The notes beneath the pieces are model-generated. The model ran no database searches. It saw only the letters and a list, made by a program, of their open reading frames with translations, and had not been told where the DNA came from. From assembly GCF_910594005.1 (NCBI RefSeq), contig NC_057818.1:53208001-53272000 (forward strand): a stretch of DNA of 64,000 bases, read 5' to 3'. A program made the translations under genes and the position numbers. Source of the stretch: Cervus elaphus. Its lineage: Eukaryota > Chordata > Mammalia > Artiodactyla > Cervidae. Shown piece by piece: positions 39,765 through 51,015 of the stretch. Every line of letters begins with the position of its first letter. The first letter of the stretch is position 1.

Positions 39765-41230
39765 AAGGATTAAGCGCCTACTATGTGCCAGGTTCTGGAC
39801 TAAGCACTAAGATGCAGCAGGGTAGAAAAAGAGACAATAACCCTGGCCTTTTGCAGGTTATTCGTTCAGAAAGTCAGAGTCTCAACAAGAGAAACTAAGG
39901 AAAATATGAAGTGCCGTCCACGACAAGTGCCATGGGGGGAGGGGGGCGGAGCTAGGAAGGGTTATAAAGGGACAGGATTACTGGGGTGAGGTTGGGATCT
40001 CAGTTTTCTCCCCATGCCAGGCCTGTGTATTCGAGTTCTGTAAATTAAGTTCTGTATTGACGGAGTTCTGTGAGAAAACAAGGTCAGCTCCAGGGACATC
40101 TTTTGACCACTTTAAAGTCTTCGGTTTTTTGAGACAGAAGCCTTAGGAGGGTTTGGAGCCCAGGAGGGTCGTGATCACATACACTGCTCCGAGACCTGGA
40201 CTCGCCATTAAAACCAAATAGCCAACCAATAGCCGCCTTCCGCTGGGGCCTCCTCCAACTTCCCTTGTCAAAGCTGCTCTCTGATCGCTATTTGAAGTGG
40301 CATCAACACCCTGCCCCACCCTCCAACCTTGCAAGTTTTCTTTTCTTCCTGGCACGACCACATCACCATCTAGAACTGTTTGTTTACTCTCCTATCTCCC
40401 CTCTCCCTAACACAAGCCCACCCACCCCCCAGAGGTCAGGGCCAGGGTCAGCTGGCTCTGGCCTGCCGGCTGTGTCCTCAGCCCAACACTGAGGGAATTT
40501 CACATGCTAATCTCCTGGAGTGCCACTGCAAGCCTGAGGGTTCCTTCATATTGTTATTCAGGTCTCAGCTCAATCGTCCTCCAAAGACCAGAGGACCTCC
40601 CTGACCACAGGATCTAAGAGAGCCCCACCCTGCTGAAGGCCTTACAATTTACACTCCATGACCTCCATCTGTCCCCAGTTCCCTCCTGGGCTTCAGGTTT
40701 CCCATCTGTTACCTGAGGTGGTTTCTTCTTCAATGCCACCTCCCATGACGGCCCAATTAAAGACGCTCCCCCAACCTGCTACCCCCTATCTTATTTCCCT
40801 TATTTTATTCCTTTTGCATACTTGTCAAGCCTTGAAGGACCTTGTCGGTGTATTTGTTCATGCAATAACCACCTGGAGCTCTCTCAATCTCCCTAGAATG
40901 TAGGTTCTGAGATAGACGGAGCCAAATCCATCTTGTTCATGAACAGAGCTCCTAATGGTTCATAGTTCAGTTAACAGATTGTGTATTGAGCTCCTTCTAT
41001 ATGCTTTTTTTCCCAAAATATATCTGCAGAGGATCTCTGTACCAGGCACTGGGTCTTGGGGATCCAGTGGGAAGCCGAGGTCCACAAGACTCCCCCCCCT
41101 CCCCCTTAGTGAAACTGTGGGGGAGAATGAATTCTGAGTTCAGAGCAGTGCGTTTCCAACTCAGGACAGACATTCTGCCTTTCAGGGCCTCAGTTTCCCC
41201 TTGTAAAACGGGCTGTGGGGAGTCCTGCAG
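39765..41230. other. Intergenic, ancient repeats between ZNF296 and GEMIN7
   Basis: Reversed L2-like sequence at 39765-39960 (CTACTATGTGCCAGGTTCTG), forward L2-like sequence at 40550-40990 and MIR-like pieces near 41130-41220. No gene is seen in 39550-41480. Confidence 0.55.
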
Positions 41231-41489
41231 GGCAAAATGACCGCCTTTGGTCTCTCCCAGTTGCTGCTCTGCAAGGCTTTTTCCTGGTGCCTGGCTGCTG
41301 AAAGCATGATCTCAAGGTTTCAATAGGGACGGTGGGGTTCAGAACGGAGGTGAGGGGTAGGAGTGTGCACGTGTAGGGGGTGGGGGTGCCAAGTCCCACG
41401 TGCCTTGAAGCAGACGAGAGGAGCCCTAATTTCTTCTTCTGTAAAATGGACATCCTGGACGTCCACACCTCGCAGACTGGTAGATCAAG

Positions 41490-41900
41490 AGCTAGGCGCA
41501 GGGTCAAGACGCTGGCGGGGTGGCGCCCGGGGTCTGTGCTGGCTTCCGAGCCCGCGAGCCCGCCCGCGACCACGTGGGGCGGCGGCGGCGGCGCTGGCGG
41601 AACCCAGGCTCGGAGGCTCGCGGCCTGCCCGGGCCTCTACAGTCGGCGCGCCGGCGGAAGTAGGGGCGCCAGCCGCCGTGAATCTCAGAGCGGTGCGTCG
41701 CGAGCACGATCCCGCTCCTGTGTCCTGGCACGGGACGCTCACCCGCGTGCAAGACCCCGAGCGGCGGAAAGAGGCGGGTCCGCGCTTGCAGCGCCGGCTG
41801 CTGGGAAGTTCTAGTCCCCGAACGCCTGCATTGGGGTGGGACTGCACTCCCAACGCAGCAGCGGAGACGTCCCCGCGCCAGGGGTGAGTTGTCGGGGGGG
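41490..41900 (+). promoter_or_regulatory. GEMIN7: GEMIN7 CpG-rich promoter
   Basis: CpG-dense region upstream of GEMIN7. It includes words close to ZNF143-type elements: the reverse of TGCTGGGAAGTTCTAGT at 41809-41825 and ACTGCACTCCCAACGC at 41841-41856. The region ends in a good splice donor at 41884. Start site inferred between about 41650 and 41850. Confidence 0.6.
41820..41883 (+). other. GEMIN7: Probable GEMIN7 5' untranslated exon 1 (3' border)
   Basis: Donor CGCCAGGG|GTGAGT at 41884 closes a likely first exon in the CpG region. The 5' border is not visible and the start given is nominal. The role follows from its place upstream of GEMIN7 on the same strand. Confidence 0.45.
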
Positions 41901-43329
41901 GGGGCGGGGTTCGGAGGTCGGAATGCACCCCCTCGGGAAAATAATAACAACGACGATAATAACAGTAATAATGGCTGCAGTCCTCAGACTCCGGCCTTTC
42001 CTGGAGCAGAATCGTTCGTTTAATCTGTGTCGGGAACGTCCAGCCCTGGGCGGAGTGGGGAGTGGACGCCTGCGGGCCGGGAGGACCTACTTAGTATGAG
42101 AAAAGGAGATCGACGGGTGGCCGGGGCGGAATTGAAAGGAAACTGACCGGCCCTGGTGGGGGGCGGGGGATTCAGCGCTCGGTGTCCAGATGCTCACCGG
42201 ACGCCCCATTTAGCTAATTTGCATCCAGACCGGGCCAGCCCTTGGGGTGGTGGTTGTAGGCTGGTCAGTATCTCGGTGAATTCGGTCTAGAGTCTTCGCT
42301 GTTAACCTGGTAGCTCAGTTGGTTCCCAACCCTGGCCATTGAAGGTTTAGCTAAGTGTTTGTCCACGGAGCCGATCATTCCTGTTTTCTAGAAAGTGAAC
42401 TTTGAGGCCCCCAAGGATGGAAGTTTGTGAATCTCCTGCCCCTGTCCAAACTAAAGTGATGGGCACTTTCGTTTTTCTAGTGGGGAATGGGATCCAATTC
42501 CCCCGACCGCCACCCCTCCCCGGAAACCTGGGCAGGAAATCCTTGGCTTGGAGACTGATAGGATTAAGGACTCTCGGCTTGGTCACCAGGAAGAATACCT
42601 GCTTTTGCTGTCTTGGGCACACCCTATGTGACCTTTCTCAGACCAGTTTCTTATCAAGTCACTCCCAGACCTCAATGGCTCTCCTTTGCTGACTGAAAAA
42701 ACTGCCCTTTTGCATAGGGCAGGGGTGATGGCCCTGACTGTTACCAGACCAACCTGGGTTTGCTCCCTTTTCCTGTCAGTCACCAGCTTGTACCCAGTAA
42801 ATGCTTTGGCATCACCCAACTTGAGTTTCCTCTTTGGTAAAATGGGGATTGTGCAGGTATGACCAAATCTTTTTTTTTTTTTCCTCCCTAGTAGCAAAAA
42901 CATGGCCTATGCTGGCCCATGTTTAATTTAATTTTGTTTTACTGAGGAATTTAACAGAACTCTTTGGCAACTTGCATATTTCCCATCAGCCCTAGAGGGG
43001 AGTGTTTCTCCTAAAACACTCAAGTGTTAACCTACAAGTGCTGGGAGAAAGCTCTGGGGGCTGGTGACCCTGGACTAAATTGGGAATGCAGTGGTCAGAT
43101 ACATTAGAAATGTACATATCCCTTAATCTCATTTGCAGCCATCTGTGGTGAAGTAATGAACATGTAGCAGTCCCATTAATTCATTGTTCACTGTGGTCTT
43201 GCCCATCAGGTGAAAACCTAGGAGTCTTCCTTGGCTCTGCCCAGTCTGTTAGCAAATAGTGAGGGCTCTCAACCCTCAAGAGATAGCCTAATCCAATCAT
43301 TTCTCCCCGCCCTGCTTCACTGCCCCAGA

Positions 43330-44400
43330 TAATGTCATCTTCCATCTTCCCCTCGAGGTGGCCTCCTCACTGGGCTCCCTGCTTCTCCCCTTGCCCCTCA
43401 CAGTCCATTCTTTGTGCAGCAGGCAGAGGGATCCTGCGAGTCAGACCCTCCTCCTCCTCTACTCAGAGATACCCCAGTCCTCAAGGCCCCTGCCCCCAGC
43501 TCCTGCACACTGGCCTCCTTAGTGTCACCCAGTCACCCTTCTATGGGCTTTCAGTTTGCTGTTCCCTCAAACTGGAATGCTTTCCCCTCCATATCTCCTC
43601 ATGGTTCAATTCCTCATTCCATTCTGGTCTTTGCTCCAATGTCAGCCTTCTTTCCTGAGCCCCTTCCTGGAAACCACCTCTTACCTCCCCAGGCAGGGCC
43701 AGGTGTCCCCTCTGGGCTCATGAGGCCCCCGGGCTCCTTCATTCCAGCCCTGCCTATTCTTGGTGTCACTCTCTGGAGCCCTGGTGTGTCATCCACTTGA
43801 CGGTAGGGCCAGGCTCTTTGGCTCCCAGCTGGGTCTCCAGCACCACCCAGCGTGGGTCAGGCGCAGAGCAGGCACTTGGGTAACAGGGATCCACAAATAT
43901 TTACTGAGTGACCCCTGGTTGCCAGCCCTTGTGATGTAATCAGACATGTCCCTTCTCCCAAAGGCTTACGTTCTGTGGCAGAACAGATGGCACATAGGCA
44001 GACAAGTAAATGCATACTGTCAGGAAGTGATAGTGCTGTGGGGAAAAAAAAAAAAAGATACTGCAAGGTGAAAGGGCTATTATTTTCCTCCCTGTAAGAA
44101 GGAATGTTTGAGCAGTGACCTGAGTGAAGTAAGGGAGGAAGGCAAGCCATGTATCTGGAAATATATATGTCTCATGTATGGAAGAAGGTTCCAAGCAGTA
44201 AGAATAGCATGTGCAAAGGCCCAGGGGCAGGAATGTGCTTGGCATTTTCAAGGACTGACAGCAGTGACCACAGGGTAGAAGGGAAGGAGATGAGATCAGA
44301 GAGGTGATAGGGCCTTGGAGTGAGGACTTATGCTTTTGGCCAGGTGGAGTGGGAACCATGGGAGGGCTCTGAGCAGAGGAGGTGTGAGATCAGACTTAGA
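43330..44400. repeat. L2-like fragments, forward then reversed
   Basis: About 43330-43900 reads as forward L2 (CTGTTCCCTCAAACTGGAAT, CTTTGCTCCAATGTCAGCC). About 43900-44400 reads as reversed L2 (TGTAAGAAGGAATGTTTGAG, AAGGCCCAGGGGCAGGAATG). These are old mammalian repeats in the GEMIN7 5' intron. Confidence 0.55.
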
Positions 44401-44436
44401 GCTGAAGTTGAGAAATGCTGATTCATTTCTCTGCAG

Positions 44437-44524
44437 GATCCTTTCTTGCAAGGAGCTGACAGTTGAGCTGCCGAGCCAGGAAGAGCCTCACAAGAAAAAG
44501 GACAATCCCAATCACCTCTGTACG
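44437..44524 (+). other. GEMIN7: Possible GEMIN7 5' untranslated exon 2
   Basis: An 88-base segment between a good acceptor (ATTTCTCTGCAG) and a good donor (TACG|GTGAGT). It has no ATG. It is supported only by splice-site quality and position; other GEMIN7 transcripts are known to have several 5' exons in mammals. Confidence 0.4.
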
Positions 44525-44699
44525 GTGAGTGGCCCTGGGATGGGACACTGGGTACCTGATTCATGTCAGTCACTTCAGTGAATCACTTTAGAGAGGAGGG
44601 GACTGAAGCAGGGGGAAGGGTGCACTGCTTGAAACTTAGGTCCTCTCTCCTGCCCACAATGCCAGCATCTCCTTACATGTAGTCAGCATCAGCGCAGTG

Positions 44700-45340
44700 G
44701 TCAGGGTGCAGGGTAAATTAGGAGTGTGAGATTAACGTATGCACAGTACTATATATAAAATAGATAACCAACAAGGACCTACTGTATAGCACAGGAGGGA
44801 ACTATACTCAATATTCTGTAATAACATATAAAAGAAAAGAATCTAAAGAAGCAGATATATATATATACATACATATAGTTTTCCCTGGTGGCTGAGTAGT
44901 AAAGAATCTGTCTGTCAATGTAGGAGATATGAGTTTGATCCCTGGGTGGGGAAGATACCTGGAGAGGAAATGGCAACCCACTCCAGTATTCTTGCCTAGG
45001 AAATCCCATGGACAGAGAAACCTGGCAGGCTACAGTCTATGGGGCTACAAAGAGTTGGACATGACTTAGCAACTAAAGAGCAAAATATATATATATATTT
45101 AATATTTATATTTATTATATATATGATATATTTATTTTATATTTTAAATTATATATTATATAATTTATATATAATATATATTATATTTATATATATATAA
45201 TATTTATATATAAAGAGCAAAATATATATATATCTGAATTATATATATATATTTATATATATATACACACACACATATAACTGAATTGCTTTGCTACATA
45301 CCTGAAACTAGCACAACAACTATACTTGAAAAAAGAAAAC
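44700..45340 (+). repeat. L1 3' end with inserted Bov-tA SINE and AT expansion
   Basis: L1 phrases flank the block: TAGCACAGGAGGGAACTATA before and CTACATACCTGAAACTAGC after. A forward Bov-tA SINE fills about 44877-45083 (TTCCCTGGTGGCTGAGTAG to GAGTTGGACATGACTTAGC). From 45084 to 45275 the sequence is almost only A and T. Confidence 0.8.
45084..45275 (+). repeat. AT-rich microsatellite
   Basis: About 190 bases of TA-type repeats, partly self-complementary, with a short CACACACA end. The word AAAGAGCAAAATATATATAT occurs on both sides (near 45077 and 45212), so the tract was partly duplicated with its SINE-tail flank. Confidence 0.9.
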
Positions 45341-45759
45341 CCAACCTCAGTGTAGTGGCATGTAATATGTTACAGGCGAGTGCTAAACTTTCACATTTGT
45401 TAGGTCATTTAGTCCCTGTGGCAGCCCTGTCAGGTTGGTCCTCTTGTCAGTCTGTTTTATAGATGGGGAAACTGAGGCACAGACCTGGTAAGCAGCTTCC
45501 CCTAGGTCACACAGCAGTAGCGATACTCACACAGTTGTTATTCAAGCGTAACTAGGGAGGACCTGGCGTGTAGGTCATGGCCCTATGGTGCCCGAGCCTG
45601 TTGCCTCCTGATAACGAGCGGAGGCGGCCGTTGGTGCCATTTCTCCACCCAGTGGAAGAGGAAATGAGAAAACTGTCTCTTGCTTGAGGTCACCCAGCTA
45701 AGCAGGCCTGAGAGCTCAATTTCCATTCCATTCATTGCAGCAGAAACAGTATTTAAGGA

Positions 45760-46330
45760 GTCTGGTCTGTATGCCACGCCATGTTCCAGGAGCTGGGGCT
45801 ACAGCAGAGGCAGCCCATCTCGCAGGGAAAAAGACCATAAGCAGACCAGTAAATAGACAACATCACGTGTAAGAGAGTGGCGTGCTTCTGAAGAGTGAGG
45901 AAGCCGACTCAGATGAAGGCAGCTGAAGGGGAGATCTTGAAGACAGGCTGCTCTGGGAACGGGGAGAAGGCGGTACAGGCAGCAGGAACCCCAGTACCAG
46001 GGCCCATGAAGAGACCACGCCAGGTGTGCTGGAGACCCAGCAGGGAGGCCAGTGCGGCCGGGTGGAGAGAGTAAGTGGGGCATGAGGCCAGGGCGCGGGC
46101 GGGATCCAGAGCATGCAGGCCCTTGAGGGCTGTCGTGAGGACTTTACTTTGACTTTGACTCTGAGCAGGACAGCAGCCAGGGGAGGGCTCTGAGCTGAAG
46201 AGGGATGTGATCTGACCTAGGTGTTAATGGGGTCCCTCGGGCTGTGTGTGAGGACAGACTGGCAGCGGGTGAAGGTGGAATCAGGAGTCCAGTGAGGAGC
46301 TGACCCCAGTAGTCCAGGCGGGAAATGACA
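45760..46330 (-). repeat. L2-like LINE fragment
   Basis: Reversed L2-like sequence with GTATGCCACGCCATGTTCCA, GAGCTGGGGCTACAGCAGA and GGTGTTAATGGGGTCCC. It is diverged, and a 94-codon minus frame in it is not taken as a gene. Confidence 0.5.
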
Positions 46331-46376
46331 GTAGCTAGACTGAGATGTTGGACAGAGTGAAAACTATTAGGTTGTG

Positions 46377-46727
46377 AATCAGTCAGTTCAGTTCAGTAGT
46401 TCAGTCGTGTCTGACTCTTTGCGGGCCCCCTGGACTGTAGCACGCCAGGCCTCCCTGTCCATCACCAACTCCCAGAGCTTACTCAAACTCATGTCCATTG
46501 AGTCGGTGATGCCATCCAACCATCTCATCCTCTGTTGTCCCTTTCTCCTCCTGCCTTCAATCTTTCCCAGCATCAGGGTTTTTTCCAGTGAGTCAGTTCT
46601 TCGCATCAGGTGGCCAAAGTACTGGAGTTTCAGCTTCAGCATCAGTCTTTCCAATGAATATTCAGGGCTGATTTCCTTTAGGATGGACTGGTTGGATCTC
46701 CTTGCTGTCCAAAGGACTCTCAAGAAT
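46377..46727 (-). repeat. BovB LINE 3'-end fragment
   Basis: Reversed copy of the last part of BovB, parallel to 28150-28440 in this window (CCATCACCAACTCCCAGAGC, GACTCAATGGACATGAG in reverse, GGATGGACTGGTTGGATCTC) plus the family tail CAGTTCAGTTCAG that the other copy lacks. Confidence 0.88.
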
Positions 46728-46852
46728 ATATATATATATTTTTTAAATTAAAAATATATATTTTTCTCCCTGAGCATTTCTTTTTTTTTTTTTTTGCCGC
46801 CTCTAGCCAGGGATAACCTGGTTAGAGTCCTCTAAGCCGGGATAACCCAGGC

Positions 46853-47070
46853 CGCTTCCTTGGTGGCTCAGATGGTAAGGACTCTGCCTGCCAACACAGG
46901 AGACCTAAGAGATGTGGGTTCAATCCCTGGGTCAGGAAGATCCCCGTGGAGAAGGAAATGGCAACCCACTCCAGTATTCCTGCCTGGGAAATCCCATGGA
47001 CAGAGGAGCCTGGCGGGCTACAGTTCATGGAGCTGTAAAGAGTCAGACACAACTGAGCAACTAACACACA
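46853..47070 (+). repeat. Bov-tA SINE
   Basis: Forward copy: CGCTTCCTTGGTGGCTCAG, GGGTTCAATCCCTGGGTCAG, GGCAACCCACTCCAGTATTC and ACAACTGAGCAACTAACAC. Confidence 0.9.
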
Positions 47071-47624
47071 TACTCTTAGGAAAGCACCACATCCTAACCA
47101 CTGGTTAATCCTCACCAGGGGACTGCCTGCGGCCCCGCCCCAACATTTGCCTTTTATGATCTGTATGTTTTTGAAGAGCCAGGCTAGTTTTTTTTTTGGT
47201 TTTTTGGTAGAATGCCCCTCAGTTTGAGTTGCCTCAATAGATTGAGGTCATCCATTTTTGGCAGGACCACCATGGAAGGGGTGCCCTGTCCTGAGTGTGT
47301 TATATCAGGATGCCCTTGGTGTTCGTTTGCCCCATTACTGTACATGTTGATTTTAATGCCAACATTAGAGTAGTGTCTACCATGCTTCTCCACTGCAAAG
47401 TTACTCTGAAGTCTTTACAAGGAATATCTTGTGAGGAGGTACTTTGAAGACTTTGCAGATATCCTGGGCCTTCTCAAACGTATGGTAAGGACTTTCCCCT
47501 CTCCTCCCTTTATTTACTTCTTCATTTATTTATTTAAAATAAGTATGACTCATAAAATTTCACCCTTAAAAAAAATCACCCTTTTGAGCTGACACCTGTG
47601 TGAATGGGAATTTATTTGGAAATG

Positions 47625-47755
47625 TGCTGTGCTTAGTCCTTTATTCATGTCCAACTCTTTGCGACCTCATGGACTGTAGCCCCCCAGGCTCCTCTGTCCA
47701 TGGGGATTCTCCAGGCAAGAATACTGGAGTGGGTTGCCACGCCCTCCTCCACAAA
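47625..47755 (-). repeat. Bov-tA SINE fragment
   Basis: Reversed ruminant SINE body (CTTAGTCCTTTATTCATGTC to GTTGCCACGCCCTCCTCC). Confidence 0.85.
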
Positions 47756-47844
47756 TAATGGATTGGATGGGCTGTTTGTGAGAGAGGTCAGGGCTTGTTC
47801 TTTTAGCAAGTATTTATTGCTAGGGACTGGGGATAAAAGCAGTA

Positions 47845-47985
47845 CAGGGGATTTCTCGGTGGTCCAGTGGCTAGGACTCCACACTTCTACTGCAGTGGGC
47901 CACGGTTTCGATCCCTGGTCCGGGAACCAAGATCCTGCAGGCTGGGTGGCACAGCCAAAAGCTTAAAAAATAAAATTTAAAAAGC
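47845..47985 (+). repeat. CHR-type tRNA-derived SINE
   Basis: Forward copy: CTCGGTGGTCCAGTGGCTAG, GTTTCGATCCCTGGTCCGGG, AACCAAGATCCTGCAGGCTG and an A-rich tail. It lies about 230 bases upstream of the GEMIN7 coding exon. Confidence 0.85.
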
Positions 47986-48217
47986 AGTGCAAAGGCCCTG
48001 CTTTCATAGACCTTGTAAACGGGGGTGCTAGGTCCTGGGAAGGGGGGTGACTGGCCGACAGATGGCACAGATTTTAGAAGGGGGACTTAGGAGTTGGGTT
48101 TTGGACAGGTTAAGTGGAGATGGGGTAGATAGGCCTCTGCCCCCAGCCCCCTCCTCCTGTAGCTCCACACTCCGCTAATGACTCCCTGGTCTGCCTCTTC
48201 ACCCAACAGCCAGGATA

Positions 48218-48604
48218 ATGCAGACTCCGCTGGCCACTCCTGTGCCTGTGCTCCGGCTCCCCCGGGGTCCTGACGGCTTGAACCGAGGCTTTGCTCCCGA
48301 TGGACACAGAGCCCCCCTGAAGCCGGAAGTCCCTGAAGTCCTGGAGCCTCCAGAGTCTCGGGAATCCCGGGAACAGCAGGCTCGAGCCTCCCTGCGGGAG
48401 CGCTACCTCCGCAGCCTGCTGGCCATGGTGGGGCGCCAGGTGTGCTTCACTCTGCACGAGGGCGTGCAGGTGATCGCCCACTTCGGAGCCACCGACCTGG
48501 ACGTGGCCAACTTCTACGTGTCGCAGCTGCAGACTCCAATAGGCGTGCAGGCTGAAGCACTGCTCCGGTGTAGTGACATTATCTCATACACCTTTAAGCC
48601 ATAA
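48218..48604 (+). CDS. GEMIN7: GEMIN7, gem nuclear organelle-associated protein 7
   Basis: Single coding exon; acceptor CACCCAACAG ends at 48209 and the ATG follows after eight bases. It codes 128 aa (human about 131), starting MQTPLATPVPVLRLPRGPDG. The N-terminal third is Pro-rich and loose; from about residue 55 (ARASLRERYLRSLLAMVGRQ) comes the Sm-like fold with VCFTLHEGVQVIAHFGATDL and ending RCSDIISYTFKP. Gemin7 pairs with Gemin6 in an Sm-like dimer and binds Gemin8/unrip within the SMN complex, which loads Sm rings on snRNA in the cytoplasm and is stored in nuclear gems. The frame is intact. Confidence 0.97.
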   Translation: MQTPLATPVPVLRLPRGPDGLNRGFAPDGHRAPLKPEVPEVLEPPESRESREQQARASLRERYLRSLLAMVGRQVCFTLHEGVQVIAHFGATDLDVANFYVSQLQTPIGVQAEALLRCSDIISYTFKP

Positions 48605-48895
48605 AGACTTCATCGTGTTCATCTTTCTGCCTTGGGCGTAGCTACAGTCTCCCAGGCTCCGTATGCTCCTGAGCTCGGACCTCTGGGCCCCAGAGAGTTC
48701 CGAACCCCCTTGGAAATTTGCACCAAGCTCCAAGCAACTCTGACATCTCTGGACATCCAGGGTGTAGTCAGTAAACTTCTGCAACTCCATGGGTTCTACA
48801 TCCTGTTGAAAGGAATGCTCTACCTCACAGAACTCTCAGCTCTACAGATATATGGGTTCCATGCCAGTTCCTGAAGATTTGGGACCGAGGGAGGG

Positions 48896-48901
48896 AATAA
48901 A
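48896..48901 (+). terminator. GEMIN7: GEMIN7 polyadenylation signal AATAAA
   Basis: First AATAAA after the GEMIN7 stop, giving a 3' UTR of roughly 310 bases. A second, later site cannot be ruled out. Confidence 0.7.
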
Positions 48902-49499
48902 GGAAGGCAGATTACCTAATGGGAAATTGTCTATTGAAGAGGGTGCAAAGTTCAGCCACCCTGGAAATATTCCCCAATGCTTCTCTCCTGCCAAGGAATC
49001 AATTATCTCAGGAAACTTTGCTTCTTGTTTTATTTCTCTTTTTAATGTAGCCTATAGGGATTGAGCCAGATTTAGGGAGTGAAAGGGTGGCTATCGAAAG
49101 GCTGAATCCTGTGGAGCTGGATCTGGAAGGGGAAGACATGTCCAGGGAGTGGGAGGAGCTGGGATAAAGATGTGGGGATTGGACCACTGCTAGTCTGGAA
49201 CAGCTGGTGTGACCTGGATGCCAGACTTGGGAGACTTGGACTTTTCTGGTGGGCTGGCTTGTATACAGTGAGGGGAGTGAGTTGAATTGGGTCACATGGT
49301 CACATGCAAGAGGTCCCTCCCATGGTCTGGCCTCTGGGTGGATAGTCTTTAGGTGGGTGGAACCCTGCATGGCAACAGGGAAAAAGGGGATTAAGGGTTA
49401 GAGTGAAACTTTGCCCCTTCTCCATTTAACCCTGGCTTTGTAGCCTGGTTGACTATTTCACACACTTTACTTAGCCCCATTACTAGCAGTCTTTCAACA

Positions 49500-49622
49500 G
49501 ATTTATTTATTTATTTGGCCATGACGCTGGGATCTTACTTCTCATACCAGGGGTTGAACCCGTGCCCCCTGTAGGGGAAGCACAGAGTCTTAACCACTGG
49601 ACCTCTAGGGAATTCCCTCAGC
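49500..49622 (-). repeat. CHR-type tRNA-derived SINE
   Basis: Reversed copy: ATTTATTTGGCCATGACGCT, GGGGTTGAACCCGTGCCCCC, TAACCACTGGACCTCTAGGG. Confidence 0.8.
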
Positions 49623-49779
49623 AGATTGTTTTTAAAAGTAATTTCTGCCCCATCTGTAAGTCCCATCAGTTTGAAGTGAGGTGAAGATTTGTAAGTGAAG
49701 ATTCCATTCAATATGGATGTGATTTCCTTGGGTCATCTTCAGTGGCCAAAGTGAGGCAGCCACTGAAGTTGAATGAAGC

Positions 49780-50050
49780 TTGTGCAGGGCCTCGGCTCCC
49801 GTTCGTTCATTCACAACGCTACCTCTGGGCCCAGATTTCGAGTTGCCTTAGCAACGACGTCACTTGCTCCTCCCCAAGTCACCTTTTTGGGTTTTAGCTC
49901 CGCCCACTCAGGGTTGTGGTTGGGCTGGGATAGAACGGAGAAAGTGCGGGGGCGAATAGTAAACGACTGAGTCAGCCCTTGTAGGGGCGTGGCTTGAGTT
50001 CGTGCTAGTTCGCTACTGGCTCGGTGATCTACCTGCTCCATCGCCGGGTA
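49780..50050. promoter_or_regulatory. Candidate promoter or enhancer with RFX X-box and CRE
   Basis: GC-rich stretch between GEMIN7 and PPP1R37. It holds GTTGCCTTAGCAAC (49842-49855), a full palindromic RFX X-box, directly joined to GACGTCAC (49856-49863), a CRE-type ATF/CREB site. GC-box-like words (GCTCCGCCCACTC, GGGGCGTGGCTTG) follow. No coding gene starts here; an unannotated RNA or an alternative promoter are possible uses. Confidence 0.45.
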
Positions 50051-50924
50051 TTTCGGTTGGAAGATTCGTCCCTTGCTTTCGGAATTTCTTCCTTCGTCCA
50101 GTTTTTTCTTTTCTTAAAAAAAAAAAAAGCTAAATTAGGGCTAGAATACTCCTTATGGGCTCATATTTTCGTTTTTAAGTTTATATAAAATACAATTTAT
50201 ACAAAAGAGCCCGACACGACTTACTGTCTGTATAACTACAACATCCAAAGAGGGTCATTGATGAAATTACAGTCTGCAAATGGAAAGCTGGAGCCTAACC
50301 AGCAAGTGGAGACAGGCTTTGTCTCCAGGCAGAGGTTCCCTCTGTCAGCATCCATCACCTGTACTCATATAGTCAACACAACTCCTATAGCCTTTCAAGT
50401 TCTCCATCCCTTTACTTCTCTCCATATCAGTTGGCCTAGACTCACCAAGCATATGTTTTTATTCCTACCACCTCCACCCCTTTCTCTGTTGCCTGAGCTC
50501 GTGACGAATGTGTGAGGGCCTGAATGTTAGTTATCTACTTTGAAGCGGGGAGGCGGGGGGCGGGGGGCGGCTTAGGTTCGCGCTTGCGCGCTGCTCCGGG
50601 AGACGGCGTCCATCTCGCCCCGCCCCTCGTATTCTGCAGTTCCGCCTCTGCAGATTCACTACTCACGTTTCTTTTTCCCGTAGCTCTTTCTGCCTTTTGG
50701 TACGCGCTTTAACAACGCACGAGACAACTCTACCTGAAAATAACTTAAATTTATTTTCTGCCTTTCCGTGTACGCGGCAGGCTCACTGGCCCTTAACGAA
50801 AGTGCGGCTGCGAACGAGCAGACGCGCACGGGGCCCGGGGGAGGCGCGCTCGAGCTCCCGGCGGCGACGACTACGACGACCAGGAGAGGGGACGGAGTCG
50901 GCGCCTGAAGCAGTGGCTGAGCCC

Positions 50925-50996
50925 ATGCCCCGGGACGGCGGGAGGGCCCGGAGAGACAAGTCCGGGGCCCGGGGCATGTCCCCAGGGCCCCCGTGA
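50925..50996 (+). other. Upstream ORF in the PPP1R37 leader
   Basis: ATG at 50925 opens 23 codons (MPRDGGRARRDKSGARGMSP then GPP) and ends with TGA at 50994-50996, 19 bases before the main ATG. It would matter only if transcription starts upstream of 50925, which the sequence does not prove. Confidence 0.4.
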
Positions 50997-51015
50997 GGAG
51001 GCGGCGGCGGCGGCG

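Noticed and set aside
42305..42375. Possible tRNA gene: the A-box word TAGCTCAGTTGG at 42311-42322
   Set aside because: No B box (GGTTCRANTCC) or acceptor stem can be found within the right distance.
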